Positions 33,912-42,578 of a DNA stretch of 64,000 nt are shown piece after piece. A model generated the notes under the pieces. The model was not told the DNA's origin. It was given only the letters and a program-made list of their open reading frames with translations, and did no database searches. The stretch lies in NCBI RefSeq assembly GCF_027563345.1, contig NZ_JAMKBK010000006.1; one strand, written 5' to 3'. The stretch comes from Psychrobacillus psychrodurans. Its GTDB lineage: Bacteria; Bacillota; Bacilli; Bacillales_A; Planococcaceae. Numbering within the stretch: position 1 is the first letter of the stretch; each line of letters opens with the position of its first letter. The position numbers were made by a program, and so were the translations under genes.

Positions 33912-34784
33912 CTATTCGTCTTTAATGACTATAAAAACACCACTAAAAATTAAAATTGTGCCTAACCAAAATGTAATTCCAATTGTTTCACCTAACAATA
34001 ACCAACCTAGAAACGTTCCGACAATCGGTTGGAAGAAAAAGAACAAGCCCCCGCTGGAAGCATTCATTAATTGAAGACCTTTGTTCCACAAGAAAAAACC
34101 ACCAGCAGTTGATACAATACCTAAGTATAATAATCCACCTGAAATTGTAGGTTGTAAAACACTAGATAAATCAACATTATTTAATCTTGGAAGAACCAAT
34201 GGTGTCAATAAAATTACAGCAACTATAGATGAATAAGTAGTAATGACAATTTGTGAATATTGTGGTGGAATTCTTTTAACTAAAACGGACATTAATGCCC
34301 AGGTTAACGCAGCAATCAATAGATAAAACCCACCTAATTGTTGAGTTAAATTAATTTGCCCACTTCCAACAATAATGCCAACCCCGATTGTTGCTAGCGC
34401 AATGGAAAGACATTTTTTTAACGTTATTTTTTCTTTTAAAATTAAACGTGCAAATAGGACCATAAAAGCTGGTGTAGTAGAAGTAATAATAGCCCCCATC
34501 TGAGCAGTGGAAAGCATTGTCCCCATTTCTTGTGTGACAATGGATATTGTATTACCAAAAAGCCCGACTAGGAAAATAATTAACCAATCTTTTTTAGCAA
34601 TACGCCAGGATTGTTTCATACAAAAGCCAATAACCGCAAGTGTAATTACAGCAATTACATAACGCATCCAGACTAGTTCCAATGGTGGAACTACTTCTAC
34701 AACTACTTTTACAACAACATACATTGCTCCCCAGATACTCGCAGCAATAGATAAAAATAAAGCGCCTAATAATTTACTATTCAT
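33912..34784 (-). CDS. EamA-family (DMT superfamily) transporter
   Basis: The 290-residue protein has ten hydrophobic segments in two EamA repeats. Family blocks are ASIWGAMYVVVKVVVE near the start, the VWMRYVIAV helix 2, and in the second repeat LTWALMSVLVKRI and LYLGIVSTAGGFFLWNKGLQ. DMT transporters export amino acids or other metabolites; the substrate is not evident. ATG 34784 is chosen because GGAGGG sits six bases upstream. A hairpin in the leader (34817-34851) may control it. Confidence 0.85.
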   Translation of the reverse strand: MNSKLLGALFLSIAASIWGAMYVVVKVVVEVVPPLELVWMRYVIAVITLAVIGFCMKQSWRIAKKDWLIIFLVGLFGNTISIVTQEMGTMLSTAQMGAIITSTTPAFMVLFARLILKEKITLKKCLSIALATIGVGIIVGSGQINLTQQLGGFYLLIAALTWALMSVLVKRIPPQYSQIVITTYSSIVAVILLTPLVLPRLNNVDLSSVLQPTISGGLLYLGIVSTAGGFFLWNKGLQLMNASSGGLFFFFQPIVGTFLGWLLLGETIGITFWLGTILIFSGVFIVIKDE

Positions 34785-34816
34785 GTTTTTCCCTCCGTTT
34801 ATCATAGGTATCTATG

Positions 34817-34851
34817 TCCTTAACGGAGAAAAGCTCTTCTACCGTTAAGGA
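34817..34851 (-). promoter_or_regulatory. Long hairpin or dyad in the leader of the EamA gene
   Basis: TCCTTAACGG and CCGTTAAGGA form perfect 10-bp arms around a 15-base loop about 30 bases before the EamA ribosome binding site. It may be an operator or an mRNA structure. A plus-strand frame that starts here (34814-35134) lacks a ribosome binding site and is not accepted as a gene; 34852-35188 otherwise shows only one copy of a degenerate repeat at 35131. Confidence 0.45.
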
Positions 34852-35188
34852 AGAAGAATTGTTGGAACATCTTGCTCAAATAATGGAGAAAACATCATAT
34901 AAATCAACACCTTTAAATTATATTTTTATTAATTATATATCAAATTTGTTATTGTTAATAGTTAATAGTAGTGAGTTAGGAAGTTTAACTAGTGGAATAG
35001 AAGAGAAGGTCCTTGTTCAACTAACGGGTGTTCATATTGTGGTGGTCTCTTTTTCAAGGAGTAATATTCTTCAACTAACTAGTTCGTTGGCACAAGAAAG
35101 ATTAAAGCTATTATTGTTGATCTTATTTAGCTAACGCGGCAGTTTCGTTGAAGAAGCAAAAGACTGATACCGTATTTAGGGGGATGGG

Positions 35189-35371
35189 ATGAATAAAAAG
35201 AAAGGTATGCAAAAATTCTTTACTGTATTTATTTCTTTAGGAATATTAATGTCACTTTTATTAATGCATGACTCAAAAATCCTTGAAAGAATAGCGATGT
35301 TAATACCTATTATTGCGGTAACTATTTTTTGGCTCTGGGTAAACTATGGAGAGAAAAATCGTGAGAAATAA
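35189..35371 (+). CDS. Small membrane protein of unknown function
   Basis: A 60-residue frame starts with an ATG behind GGGGGATGGG. It has two hydrophobic segments, FFTVFISLGILMSLLLM and IAMLIPIIAVTIFWLWV, joined by a short polar loop, and ends YGEKNREK. I do not recognise a family. The purine-rich site and membrane pattern make translation plausible. Confidence 0.5.
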   Translation: MNKKKGMQKFFTVFISLGILMSLLLMHDSKILERIAMLIPIIAVTIFWLWVNYGEKNREK

Positions 35372-35498
35372 ATTTTGGACGTCGAATAATCAAGTAACGG
35401 TGTGCTTTACTTCAAGAAGAAATAAATCCTTTATTCAACTTGAAACATAGCCTTAAACAAAAAAAACAGATAGTGGACACTATCGTCCTTTACCTGTT

Positions 35499-36203
35499 TC
35501 AATCCATTGATATATCATATTTGAACTTATCACTTCGGTAGAGTATTTTTGTATGTTCTAGTACTTTATTGGAGGCGACATCTATGCAGTCACTTTCAAC
35601 CACAATGAGTGGAACCATGCTTTTACAAGATAACAATTGTTGTTCATCTGAGGTGGGAAATGTAATACTTAGCAAGCTTTTTTTACTTATAAATTTCTTA
35701 TAACCCAATTCTCGATAGTAAGTAAACATTGACTCGATCTTTGGTCCATCTTCCAAAATTTTCGGAAACATCTTTTCACTAACAAAGGAATAATGAATTG
35801 CAATTGGTTCCCCATCTATATAGCGAATTCTACCCACTTTATAGACATCTACCTCTGCCTCTATATTTAAACTATTATAAATTTGTTCATTATAAGCGAC
35901 TTTTTCACAAACAATATTATCCGTTTTTAATTTATACCCGGCTTGTTTCATCTTATCCGTGAAACTTGTTTTTCCAGTTAGGTGTAATTGAATCTGCATC
36001 GATTCCTCTTTCAAATATCTTCCTTTGCCTTGCTTAGAATAAATGTATCCTCGTTCTTCTAATTTCGTAAGTGCATTTCTTACGGTCATTCTAGGTACTT
36101 TATATCTTTTTGCGAACTCATTTTCGGAAGGGAGTTTCTCCCCATGTTCAATTGACTTTGAAACTATTAGATGCATAATATCATCTATAATTTTTGTTTC
36201 CAT
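35499..36203 (-). CDS. GntR-family transcriptional regulator (HutC/UTRA type)
   Basis: The protein (234 residues from ATG 36203) has a GntR winged helix, EHGEKLPSENEFAKRYKVPRMTVRNALTKLEERGYIYSKQGKGRYL, and a C-terminal UTRA ligand domain (about 75-230) with KVGRIRYIDGEPIAIHYSFV and PLIVVESDCID. UTRA regulators sense sugars, amino acids or phosphonates. The start is uncertain: GGGGAGG lies about 19 bases before ATG 36203, so TTG 36209 or an upstream codon may be used. A longer frame upstream runs into a repeat element and is not believed. Its target is unknown. Confidence 0.82.
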   Translation of the reverse strand: METKIIDDIMHLIVSKSIEHGEKLPSENEFAKRYKVPRMTVRNALTKLEERGYIYSKQGKGRYLKEESMQIQLHLTGKTSFTDKMKQAGYKLKTDNIVCEKVAYNEQIYNSLNIEAEVDVYKVGRIRYIDGEPIAIHYSFVSEKMFPKILEDGPKIESMFTYYRELGYKKFISKKSLLSITFPTSDEQQLLSCKSMVPLIVVESDCIDVASNKVLEHTKILYRSDKFKYDISMD

Positions 36204-36236
36204 ATCCAATGATATAATAATCGCCTCCCCATTGAG

Positions 36237-36314
36237 TCCCTGTGCAAGAAACAAACATGAAAATATAAACATTCATGATTGTTTGATTTAACATGAATGT
36301 TTCTTACACAGGGT
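36237..36314. repeat. Dispersed 78-bp palindromic repeat, copy B
   Basis: TCCCTGTGCAAGAAACA begins the element and ACACAGGGT ends it, with an inner hairpin AAACATTCATG and its complement. Same length and orientation as copy A. Its right end supplies the last codons and stop of the SNF2 helicase gene. Confidence 0.75.
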
Positions 36315-39300
36315 CAATCATCAATATCTCTTTTATATCCTCTTCCGTCATATTAGAAAGGGTATCTTGTCCCGAATGAATTACTTCGTCAATCATGCTT
36401 TTCTTTTTGTGTTGGAGTTCGTTTATTTTTTCTTCTATGGTACCTTTTGCAATTAAACGAATGATGTGTACTTCGTTTTGCTGTCCCATTCGATGAGCGC
36501 GGTCTGCCGCTTGCTGTTCGACTGCAGGATTCCACCATAGATCGTATAATATAACGGTGTCTGCTCCAGTTAAATTTAACCCTGTGCCACCAGCTTTTAG
36601 TGATATGAGAAATAGATTTCCTTCTCCGTTGTTAAAGCGATCACATAGCTCCACGCGGTCGGCAGGCGGTGTTTGCCCATCTAAGTAAAAATAAGGAGCT
36701 CCTTTTCGTATCAATTGTCCCCTAATTATGCCTAGCATTTGAGTAAACTGAGAAAAGATCAGTACTCGTCTACCTGATATTCGACATTCTTCTAAGATTT
36801 CCATCAACTGTTCAAACTTTGCCGAACTTCCTTTGTAGCCATCAACAAAGAGACCTGGATGGCAACATAGCTGACGAAGTCTTGTTAAGCCAGCCAATAT
36901 TTTTATACGATTTCTTTGGAGATTGCCTTTCTTCAAATGCTTCAGTGTATCATGTTTTAGTTCTGCCAAATAAGCAGCATACAATGTTTTTTGCTGGGCT
37001 TGTAGGTCGGAAAAGAGCATTGTTTCAATTTTCTCTGGCAATTCCTTCAATACATCTTTTTTCATGCGACGTAATATAAATGGACGTACTCTTTTGGCAA
37101 TATTATCTCTACTTAATTCACTAAAGGCCCTTCTGCCAGGCAATAAAGCAGGAAATACTACATGGAAAATAGACCATAGTTCGTCTAATGCATTTTCGAT
37201 TGGTGTTCCTGTAAGTGCAAACCGATACTCTGCTTGGATCATTTTTACAGATCTTGCCGTTTTAGTTGCCGGGTTTTTAAAGGCTTGTGCTTCATCTACA
37301 AACAATGTATGAAAAATTCGATTCCGGTATAGTTCTGTATCCATTCTTAAAGACGGATACGAGGTGATTATAACGTCAGTGTTTATTGATGATTTCCATA
37401 ATGCATTTCTTTCGACCTTGTTACCGTCTATTACTTGTACTTGAATATTTGGTGTAAATTTCTCTAGCTCGTTTTTCCAATTATAGATGAGCGAAGCAGG
37501 GCATACGATAAGTACAGGTAGTTGTCGATCACGAACGTCTGTAAGTACCGATTCGATGAATGCAATACTCTGTAACGTTTTTCCAAGACCCATATCATCG
37601 GCCAGTATTCCACCAAATTTATATTTTGCTAGTAGCTGGAACCAACGGAAACCCACTTTTTGGTAATCTCTAAGAATATTTGTCAAAGGAATCGGTCCAT
37701 CTAAGTTTATATTCTCTGGATCATTTAAACTTTTCATAAGCTTGGCAAAGTTTTCACCAGAATCTACAATTTCACTTTGCTCTAAAGAGTCGATTATTTG
37801 CATTCCCTTTATTAGCGGGACACGAATTTCTTCTTGAATAGTATCACTCGATATCCCCATATCGATCATAAAGTTTGATAACGCCTGAAACTCAGGTGTT
37901 TCCAGCGATACTAAATTGCCATTTGGAATACGGTAAAATTTGCGTTTTTCTTCTACAGAGGCCATAAGCCGTTGAATTTCTTTTTCCGGAATGCCATTTA
38001 GATCAAACTTAAACTCTAACCAATCTGTCCGTTCCTTCACTTCAACTCTTATCCTAGGGCCTATATATCCCATTTGGACACGCATCTTCACCGCAGTCGA
38101 GGCATATATTTGGACCCATTTCTCCATACTCGAAACTACGTGATACAAAAAGTGATATTCTGCTTCCTCATCAAATAAGAAAAAACCACCCGGTGTTTGC
38201 GTAAACCCACTCTCTCTTAATAGATCGATGATGTGTTGTTCTTTATCCAACTGCCGTCTAATTCCAGGGTAGTGCATGATCTCTTGTTCTATTTCTTCAC
38301 AAGGATTGATAACAAGATGCCCGTAATGGAATTCCAGTCCAGCGAGAATTCGATGTTTAACACGATCCAAAAACAGCTTTACTCGAAGTGGAGTTTCTCC
38401 GATTCTTTTGGAAATAGATTCTGCTATATGTACATATCCGAGCTTCATAAGCCCAGGTATGGTTTTCTCCATAAAATGATCTATTTGCCCCTCCGAGATG
38501 ACCAACTCATGTTTTCCAGACTGATCGAGCATCTCTTTTAATTCTGCTAGTCGAATGCATTCAGCTGGAGGAAGTTTATATAAAATACCTTCTGAAAATG
38601 CATATCCATAGCCCTTCAATACTATGACTCGGTCAAGACCTGCCACATTTAGTTGATAATTGGTCTTCTTCGTTTCATCAAAAGCAAAACGGAGTGGCAG
38701 GTCTTTTCCGAAGTGTACACCATCATACATTTTTTCTTCGTGCTTGAATTTAACCAATGGTACATTAGTTAATAAAGGAAGTAGTTGGTCCCAATCCGAT
38801 GCTGAAATGAGTAAAATATCTGATTGTACTACTTGCTCGTGCTGACCTTTTAGCAATAGTTGAAGAACTGTATCAGTTTCTTTTGGAAAGCTATAGATTT
38901 CCTGCGCATAGTACTGTCCTGGTGCATATTCAAATGGTTCTTTTTTTTCAATACCTCGAAGAAAATCCTTAACGTTAGAAATACTATGTAACTTATTTGG
39001 ACCTACATTTAACTGAATGCCAAACCCATTATCCCCTGCTACTAATGGTAATGGAGTGCATATAAATTCGACATGTAACGACTGTCTTTCATCAAAATGC
39101 AGCTGCTTTGCGGTTGGATGCACTGCACTACTTTCAAACAAATCGAGCATTCTTGTAGCTAAACGTTCCTCTGTTTCCTTTTCTTCTACTACAAATAGGA
39201 CCGCTGCAATATGATGACAATACGTTTTAACAAAACCAACCGGTGGGCAAGTACAAGTACCTCCTACCTTACCATCCGAATCTGCCACCACCATGACCTC

Positions 39301-39459
39301 AACATCATCTACTGCATGCACAATGGCTTTGATGATCGACTCATTTGGTTGAAAAGATTGAACCTGCACTTTTCCTGCTTGAAAATAGGATTTACCTTTT
39401 TTAAAGGCTGTTACACCACATAATTTCTTTATTTTTGCTTCATTCATCGAAAAATTCAT
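36304..39459 (-). CDS. SNF2-family helicase with SWIM zinc finger
   Basis: The 1051-residue protein has a SWIM zinc-binding motif near residue 70 (CTCPPVGF...CHH), a central bacterial SNF2-associated region, an SNF2 ATPase domain (about 590-760) with GILADDMGLGKTLQ and DEAQAFKNPATK, and a helicase C-terminal domain with SLKAGGTGLNLTGAD and ADRAHRMGQ. Such proteins are dsDNA translocases that may remodel protein-DNA complexes or RNA polymerase. ATG 39459 is chosen because AAAGGA is seven bases upstream. The C-terminal IDPV is encoded by a repeat element. Confidence 0.93.
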   Translation of the reverse strand: MNFSMNEAKIKKLCGVTAFKKGKSYFQAGKVQVQSFQPNESIIKAIVHAVDDVEVMVVADSDGKVGGTCTCPPVGFVKTYCHHIAAVLFVVEEKETEERLATRMLDLFESSAVHPTAKQLHFDERQSLHVEFICTPLPLVAGDNGFGIQLNVGPNKLHSISNVKDFLRGIEKKEPFEYAPGQYYAQEIYSFPKETDTVLQLLLKGQHEQVVQSDILLISASDWDQLLPLLTNVPLVKFKHEEKMYDGVHFGKDLPLRFAFDETKKTNYQLNVAGLDRVIVLKGYGYAFSEGILYKLPPAECIRLAELKEMLDQSGKHELVISEGQIDHFMEKTIPGLMKLGYVHIAESISKRIGETPLRVKLFLDRVKHRILAGLEFHYGHLVINPCEEIEQEIMHYPGIRRQLDKEQHIIDLLRESGFTQTPGGFFLFDEEAEYHFLYHVVSSMEKWVQIYASTAVKMRVQMGYIGPRIRVEVKERTDWLEFKFDLNGIPEKEIQRLMASVEEKRKFYRIPNGNLVSLETPEFQALSNFMIDMGISSDTIQEEIRVPLIKGMQIIDSLEQSEIVDSGENFAKLMKSLNDPENINLDGPIPLTNILRDYQKVGFRWFQLLAKYKFGGILADDMGLGKTLQSIAFIESVLTDVRDRQLPVLIVCPASLIYNWKNELEKFTPNIQVQVIDGNKVERNALWKSSINTDVIITSYPSLRMDTELYRNRIFHTLFVDEAQAFKNPATKTARSVKMIQAEYRFALTGTPIENALDELWSIFHVVFPALLPGRRAFSELSRDNIAKRVRPFILRRMKKDVLKELPEKIETMLFSDLQAQQKTLYAAYLAELKHDTLKHLKKGNLQRNRIKILAGLTRLRQLCCHPGLFVDGYKGSSAKFEQLMEILEECRISGRRVLIFSQFTQMLGIIRGQLIRKGAPYFYLDGQTPPADRVELCDRFNNGEGNLFLISLKAGGTGLNLTGADTVILYDLWWNPAVEQQAADRAHRMGQQNEVHIIRLIAKGTIEEKINELQHKKKSMIDEVIHSGQDTLSNMTEEDIKEILMIDPV

Positions 39460-39561
39460 TGCATATCCTTTCTCGATCCTTAAATCAAGAATATCTTTTG
39501 ATCGCATAATTTGTTTTACTTTATTTTAGCATATACCTAAACTTTCGACCTTTTCTCAAAT

Positions 39562-39598
39562 AAAAGCCTTAGAAACTCCAATGGTTTCTAAGGCTTTT
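39562..39598. terminator. Bidirectional terminator between SNF2 and CNNM/CorC-type genes
   Basis: AAAAGCCTTAGAAAC pairs perfectly with its complement across a 7-base loop, with A and T runs at the ends. It lies about 55 bases past the stop at 39656 on the minus strand. Confidence 0.85.
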
Positions 39599-39655
39599 CC
39601 TAATATTTTGGCTTTGGTAGCGGAGGTTTCGCTCTTACTCATCATTCCTATTGAA

Positions 39656-40957
39656 TTAAGAAGTTATTTTAATGACCTCTATAAAATGTAATTGATGCCC
39701 TTCTTTTTCGTAAATAGAGAAGTTGTATCCATTAAACTCAATCTGATTATCCATTAATAGATCCATATCTTGTGTGTAATACCAACCTCCGATAGTATCA
39801 ATATCAGGATTTTCTAACTCAATTCTTAAAAGTTTTGCTACATCATCTATCAATACCTTTGAATGGATAATATAATGGTCATCCTTTAGTTTACGAATGT
39901 CCGCAACCTCATCTTCGTCAAATTCATCACGAATTTCTCCAACGATTTCTTCTAGAATATCTTCTACTGTTACAAGACCAGACGTACCTCCATATTCATC
40001 CAATAGAATTGCCATATGCGTACGTTCCTTTTGCATTTTCAATAACAAATTATTAATCGGAGTCGTATCAATCGTATTAATGACAGGGTTTGTAAATCTT
40101 TCTATCGTAAACGTTTCAGCAGTGACACGGTTGCTCATCCCCTGCGTTAAAAAATCTTTTATATTTATAAACCCGATAATATTATCTCGATCTCCTTCAT
40201 AAACAGGATAACGCGTATATCGTTCTTCTGAAATGAGTGTAAGCACATCATGGAATGTTGCATTTTTTTCAAATCCAATGATTTCAGTACGAGGCACCAT
40301 AATTTCACGAGCAATACGATCGTCAAATTCAAATACATTATTCACATACTTCAACTCATTTTGATTAATTTCACCACTTTTGTAACTTTCCGCTAGTAAT
40401 AGGCGCAGTTCTTCTTCTGTATGAGACAATTCATGTTCAGAAGCCGGCTTCATACCAAATAGACCTACTAAGACACGCGCAGAACCATTTAAGAACCAAA
40501 TAAATGGATACAAAATTTTATAGAAAATCATTATTGGTTTAGCAAAAACAAGAGTCACCGCTTCTGCCTTTTGAATCGCGACCGTTTTAGGTGCTAATTC
40601 ACCCACCACCACGTGTAAAAATGTTGCAATGGCAAATGCGGCACCAATCGTAAAGTAGTGGATATTATCTGTACTAATACCAATACTTTCGAATAAAGGA
40701 TGCAAAATAAATTCGAATGTCGATTCACCTACCATACCAATACCAAGTGCAGTTACAGTAATCCCTAACTGACAAGCTGATAAGTATTCATCTAGATGTG
40801 TGGTTACATGTTTTGCTGCAAGTGAGCCTTTACGACCTTCAGCCACTAGCTGATCAACTCTCGAATGTCGAACTTTTACAATGGCAAACTCTGTTGCGAC
40901 GAAAAATCCAGTTAATGCTAGTAAAATAATAAATATCGTTAAATTTAATACGGTCAA
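39656..40957 (-). CDS. CNNM/CorC-type transporter (hemolysin family, YhdP/MpfA-like)
   Basis: The 433-residue protein has a DUF21/CNNM membrane domain (about 1-190; FFVATEFAIVKVRHSRVDQLV, ALGIGMVGE, HVVVGELAPKTVAIQKAE), a CBS pair (about 215-335; IMVPRTEIIGFE, YPVYEGDRDNIIGFINIKD, EYGGTSGLVTVEDILEEIVGEI) and a C-terminal CorC_HlyC domain. B. subtilis MpfA (YhdP) exports magnesium, and a MerR-type gene (yhdQ) neighbours it as here. The start is TTG 40957; the GGAGG lies 29 bases upstream, with a hairpin between. Confidence 0.9.
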   Translation of the reverse strand: MTVLNLTIFIILLALTGFFVATEFAIVKVRHSRVDQLVAEGRKGSLAAKHVTTHLDEYLSACQLGITVTALGIGMVGESTFEFILHPLFESIGISTDNIHYFTIGAAFAIATFLHVVVGELAPKTVAIQKAEAVTLVFAKPIMIFYKILYPFIWFLNGSARVLVGLFGMKPASEHELSHTEEELRLLLAESYKSGEINQNELKYVNNVFEFDDRIAREIMVPRTEIIGFEKNATFHDVLTLISEERYTRYPVYEGDRDNIIGFINIKDFLTQGMSNRVTAETFTIERFTNPVINTIDTTPINNLLLKMQKERTHMAILLDEYGGTSGLVTVEDILEEIVGEIRDEFDEDEVADIRKLKDDHYIIHSKVLIDDVAKLLRIELENPDIDTIGGWYYTQDMDLLMDNQIEFNGYNFSIYEKEGHQLHFIEVIKITS

Positions 40958-40963
40958 TAAGTC

Positions 40964-40996
40964 GTCTTACTATAGTAGTAAGACTTCACCTCCTAT
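40964..40996 (-). promoter_or_regulatory. Ribosome binding site and spacer hairpin of the CNNM/CorC-type gene
   Basis: TAGGAGGTG (40988-40996) overlaps the stop of the MerR-type gene. Between it and TTG 40957 lies a perfect hairpin with 9-bp arms GTCTTACTA/TAGTAAGAC (40964-40984). When folded, it would shorten the RBS-to-start distance from 29 to about eight bases. Confidence 0.6.
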
Positions 40997-41412
40997 GTGA
41001 TAAGTAGAAGTAAAGATTGCATAAGAGCAACGCTTTCAGTTGAGATCTTTTGTTTGATATTGTGTTGTGTAGTTTCTTCTTCTGTATTAATTTGCTCAAG
41101 CAAATGAGAAACTTCTTTTTCCAAATACTGCATCTGTAAGCGTAGCTCTTGAATATCTACTTCTTCTATTTGTTCCTTTTCAAACTGTTTTTTGATAGCT
41201 TCCAGAGACATACCTGAAGATTTTTTTTCTTCAATTATTCGTAATTTCTCAATCGTTTCTAAAGGATAGTAACGATAATTCGAAGCAGAACGTTCAGCTT
41301 CTAACAAACCGAGCGTCGTATAATAATCAATAGTACGTCTAGTAATACCTGTTTTCTCTGCTAATTCACCAATTTTCAGTTTTTCGATCCCAATTAGATC
41401 ACTCCAAACCAT
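40993..41412 (-). CDS. MerR-family transcriptional regulator (YhdQ-like)
   Basis: The 139-residue protein has a MerR helix-turn-helix, KIGELAEKTGITRRTIDYYTTLGLLEAERSASNYRYYP (about 12-50), and a long coiled-coil C-terminus. No Cys pair for metal sensing is seen, so a copper-sensing role such as CueR is unlikely. It is followed by the CNNM/CorC-type gene, the same order as yhdQ-yhdP in B. subtilis. The start ATG 41412 has only a weak ribosome binding site. Confidence 0.85.
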   Translation of the reverse strand: MVWSDLIGIEKLKIGELAEKTGITRRTIDYYTTLGLLEAERSASNYRYYPLETIEKLRIIEEKKSSGMSLEAIKKQFEKEQIEEVDIQELRLQMQYLEKEVSHLLEQINTEEETTQHNIKQKISTESVALMQSLLLLIT

Positions 41413-41426
41413 AACGTTATAGTTTT

Positions 41427-41455
41427 AGTATAATAATAGTTAAATATAATTGCAA
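41427..41455 (-). promoter_or_regulatory. SigA-type promoter of the MerR-type gene
   Basis: On the minus strand TTGCAA (41450-41455) and TATACT (41427-41432) are 17 bases apart. The -35 lies in a perfect 14-base palindrome ATAATTGCAATTAT, a possible operator. Confidence 0.55.
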
Positions 41456-41521
41456 TTATTTAGTGCAACTATATTTAAAACATCAATAAATAGAGCTTTC
41501 TTTTAACATTTACCGACTTTT

Positions 41522-41546
41522 GTTTACGGCAGACTCTAATGGGTAA
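41522..41546 (+). promoter_or_regulatory. SigB-type promoter of the stress gene
   Basis: GTTTAC and GGGTAA are separated by 13 bases, close to the general stress sigma factor SigB consensus GTTTAA-N12-14-GGGTAT. It lies about 40 bases before the ATG at 41587. The gene product belongs to a SigB-regulated family, which supports the call. Confidence 0.7.
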
Positions 41547-41586
41547 ATTAAACATAATACTAAATAACATATGGAGGTATAAACAA

Positions 41587-42060
41587 ATGGCACATAAAAA
41601 GTTTGTGGGTTCATTTCTAACAGAACAGGAAGTACTAGATAAAATCAACGAACTTAAACTAGAAGGTTATGTAGAAGAAGATATTTATGTCGTAACAAAT
41701 CACAAGGAATCGCTTTCGATTGTCCGTGGACAAACAGGCGTGGAGCTGGAGTCTGCTGGGGGCAGCTGGTTAGATAAATTCAAGGCATTTTTAACCGGGG
41801 ATGAGCCTGTACGAGCAGCTTTTAGTCAAATGGGATTTAGTGATGAGGATTCTGAACGCTATTACAGTGAATTGAAAAATGGAGGTATTCTCCTTTATGT
41901 GGATAAGAATTACGGCACCGTTTACGATGAATATGCCAAAACCCAATCAGACTCATCTTATGATGGAGATAATTTAGAAGGCACTGGTGAATCAATACGT
42001 GCGAAAGATGTAGAGAATCGATTAAATCAATATCCACTAAGTGACCGCGGTGAACGTTAA
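41587..42060 (+). CDS. General stress protein (YflT/GSP17M-like)
   Basis: The 157-residue protein starts MAHKKFVGSFLTEQEVLDKINELKLEGYVEEDIYVVTN, the YflT domain seen in heat-induced general stress protein 17M. SGGILLYVD-like (NGGILLYVDKNYG) marks the domain end near 110; the C-terminus is acidic and disordered. ATG 41587 is chosen because GGAGG is nine bases upstream, and the earlier ATG at 41539 lies within the SigB promoter. Molecular function is unknown; stress induction is predicted. Confidence 0.85.
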   Translation: MAHKKFVGSFLTEQEVLDKINELKLEGYVEEDIYVVTNHKESLSIVRGQTGVELESAGGSWLDKFKAFLTGDEPVRAAFSQMGFSDEDSERYYSELKNGGILLYVDKNYGTVYDEYAKTQSDSSYDGDNLEGTGESIRAKDVENRLNQYPLSDRGER

Positions 42061-42096
42061 TTTCATTAATACACTCGAACTAAAGGAGTCATTCCT

Positions 42097-42432
42097 ATGA
42101 AAAAACTATTTACTGCACTCTTAGGAGTAACCTTATTAGTGGGATGTTCAGATGATGCATCCACTGATACCGAATCAAAAAAAATACCAATAGTAAAGGA
42201 AGTAAATGAAGCGTTAAATGATCTTCCCGAGTATGATTTATTGGCTCAATATATTGATTTGTCTACATATGAGGCAGATATAGAAAGCGATAATAATGGA
42301 ACACGCGTCATTTACTTTGAGGATGAAGAAGGACAAAAAGGTTACAAGAGTGTGTTTGTAAAAAAGTCCAACCATTTAAAGCTGGTTAGTTTAGATAATG
42401 ATGGATTGGTTTACGATAATATAATTCAATAA
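42097..42432 (+). CDS. Small hypothetical lipoprotein
   Basis: The 111-residue protein has a lipoprotein signal peptide (MKKLFTALLGVTLLVGC, Cys17) followed by an acidic Asp/Thr/Ser linker and a compact domain with RVIYFEDEEGQKGYKSVFVKK. No family is recognised. AAAGGAG precedes the ATG, and a hairpin follows the stop. It lies 36 bases after the stress gene and may share its transcript, which would place it in the SigB response at the membrane. Confidence 0.7.
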   Translation: MKKLFTALLGVTLLVGCSDDASTDTESKKIPIVKEVNEALNDLPEYDLLAQYIDLSTYEADIESDNNGTRVIYFEDEEGQKGYKSVFVKKSNHLKLVSLDNDGLVYDNIIQ

Positions 42433-42442
42433 CTAGAACTAT

Positions 42443-42480
42443 CCCCAAACATAAACAATAACTGTTTGGGGACTTTGTTT
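42443..42480 (+). terminator. Terminator after the lipoprotein gene
   Basis: CCCCAAACA pairs with TGTTTGGGG across an 11-base loop, followed by ACTTTGTTT. Confidence 0.75.
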
Positions 42481-42578
42481 ATAAACTGAGCAAAACTTCT
42501 ATTTCCCAGTTCTCGTTTTTTTAACTATTTAATGGTAAAATTAGTCCTATAAAACATAGGAATACAAAGGGGATGCTT

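Noticed and set aside
34814..35134. Plus-strand frame of 106 codons
   Set aside because: It starts inside the hairpin of the EamA leader, lacks a ribosome binding site and matches no family.
36209..36272. N-terminal extension of the GntR-type protein
   Set aside because: The extension is encoded in part by repeat copy B and lies before the ribosome binding site.
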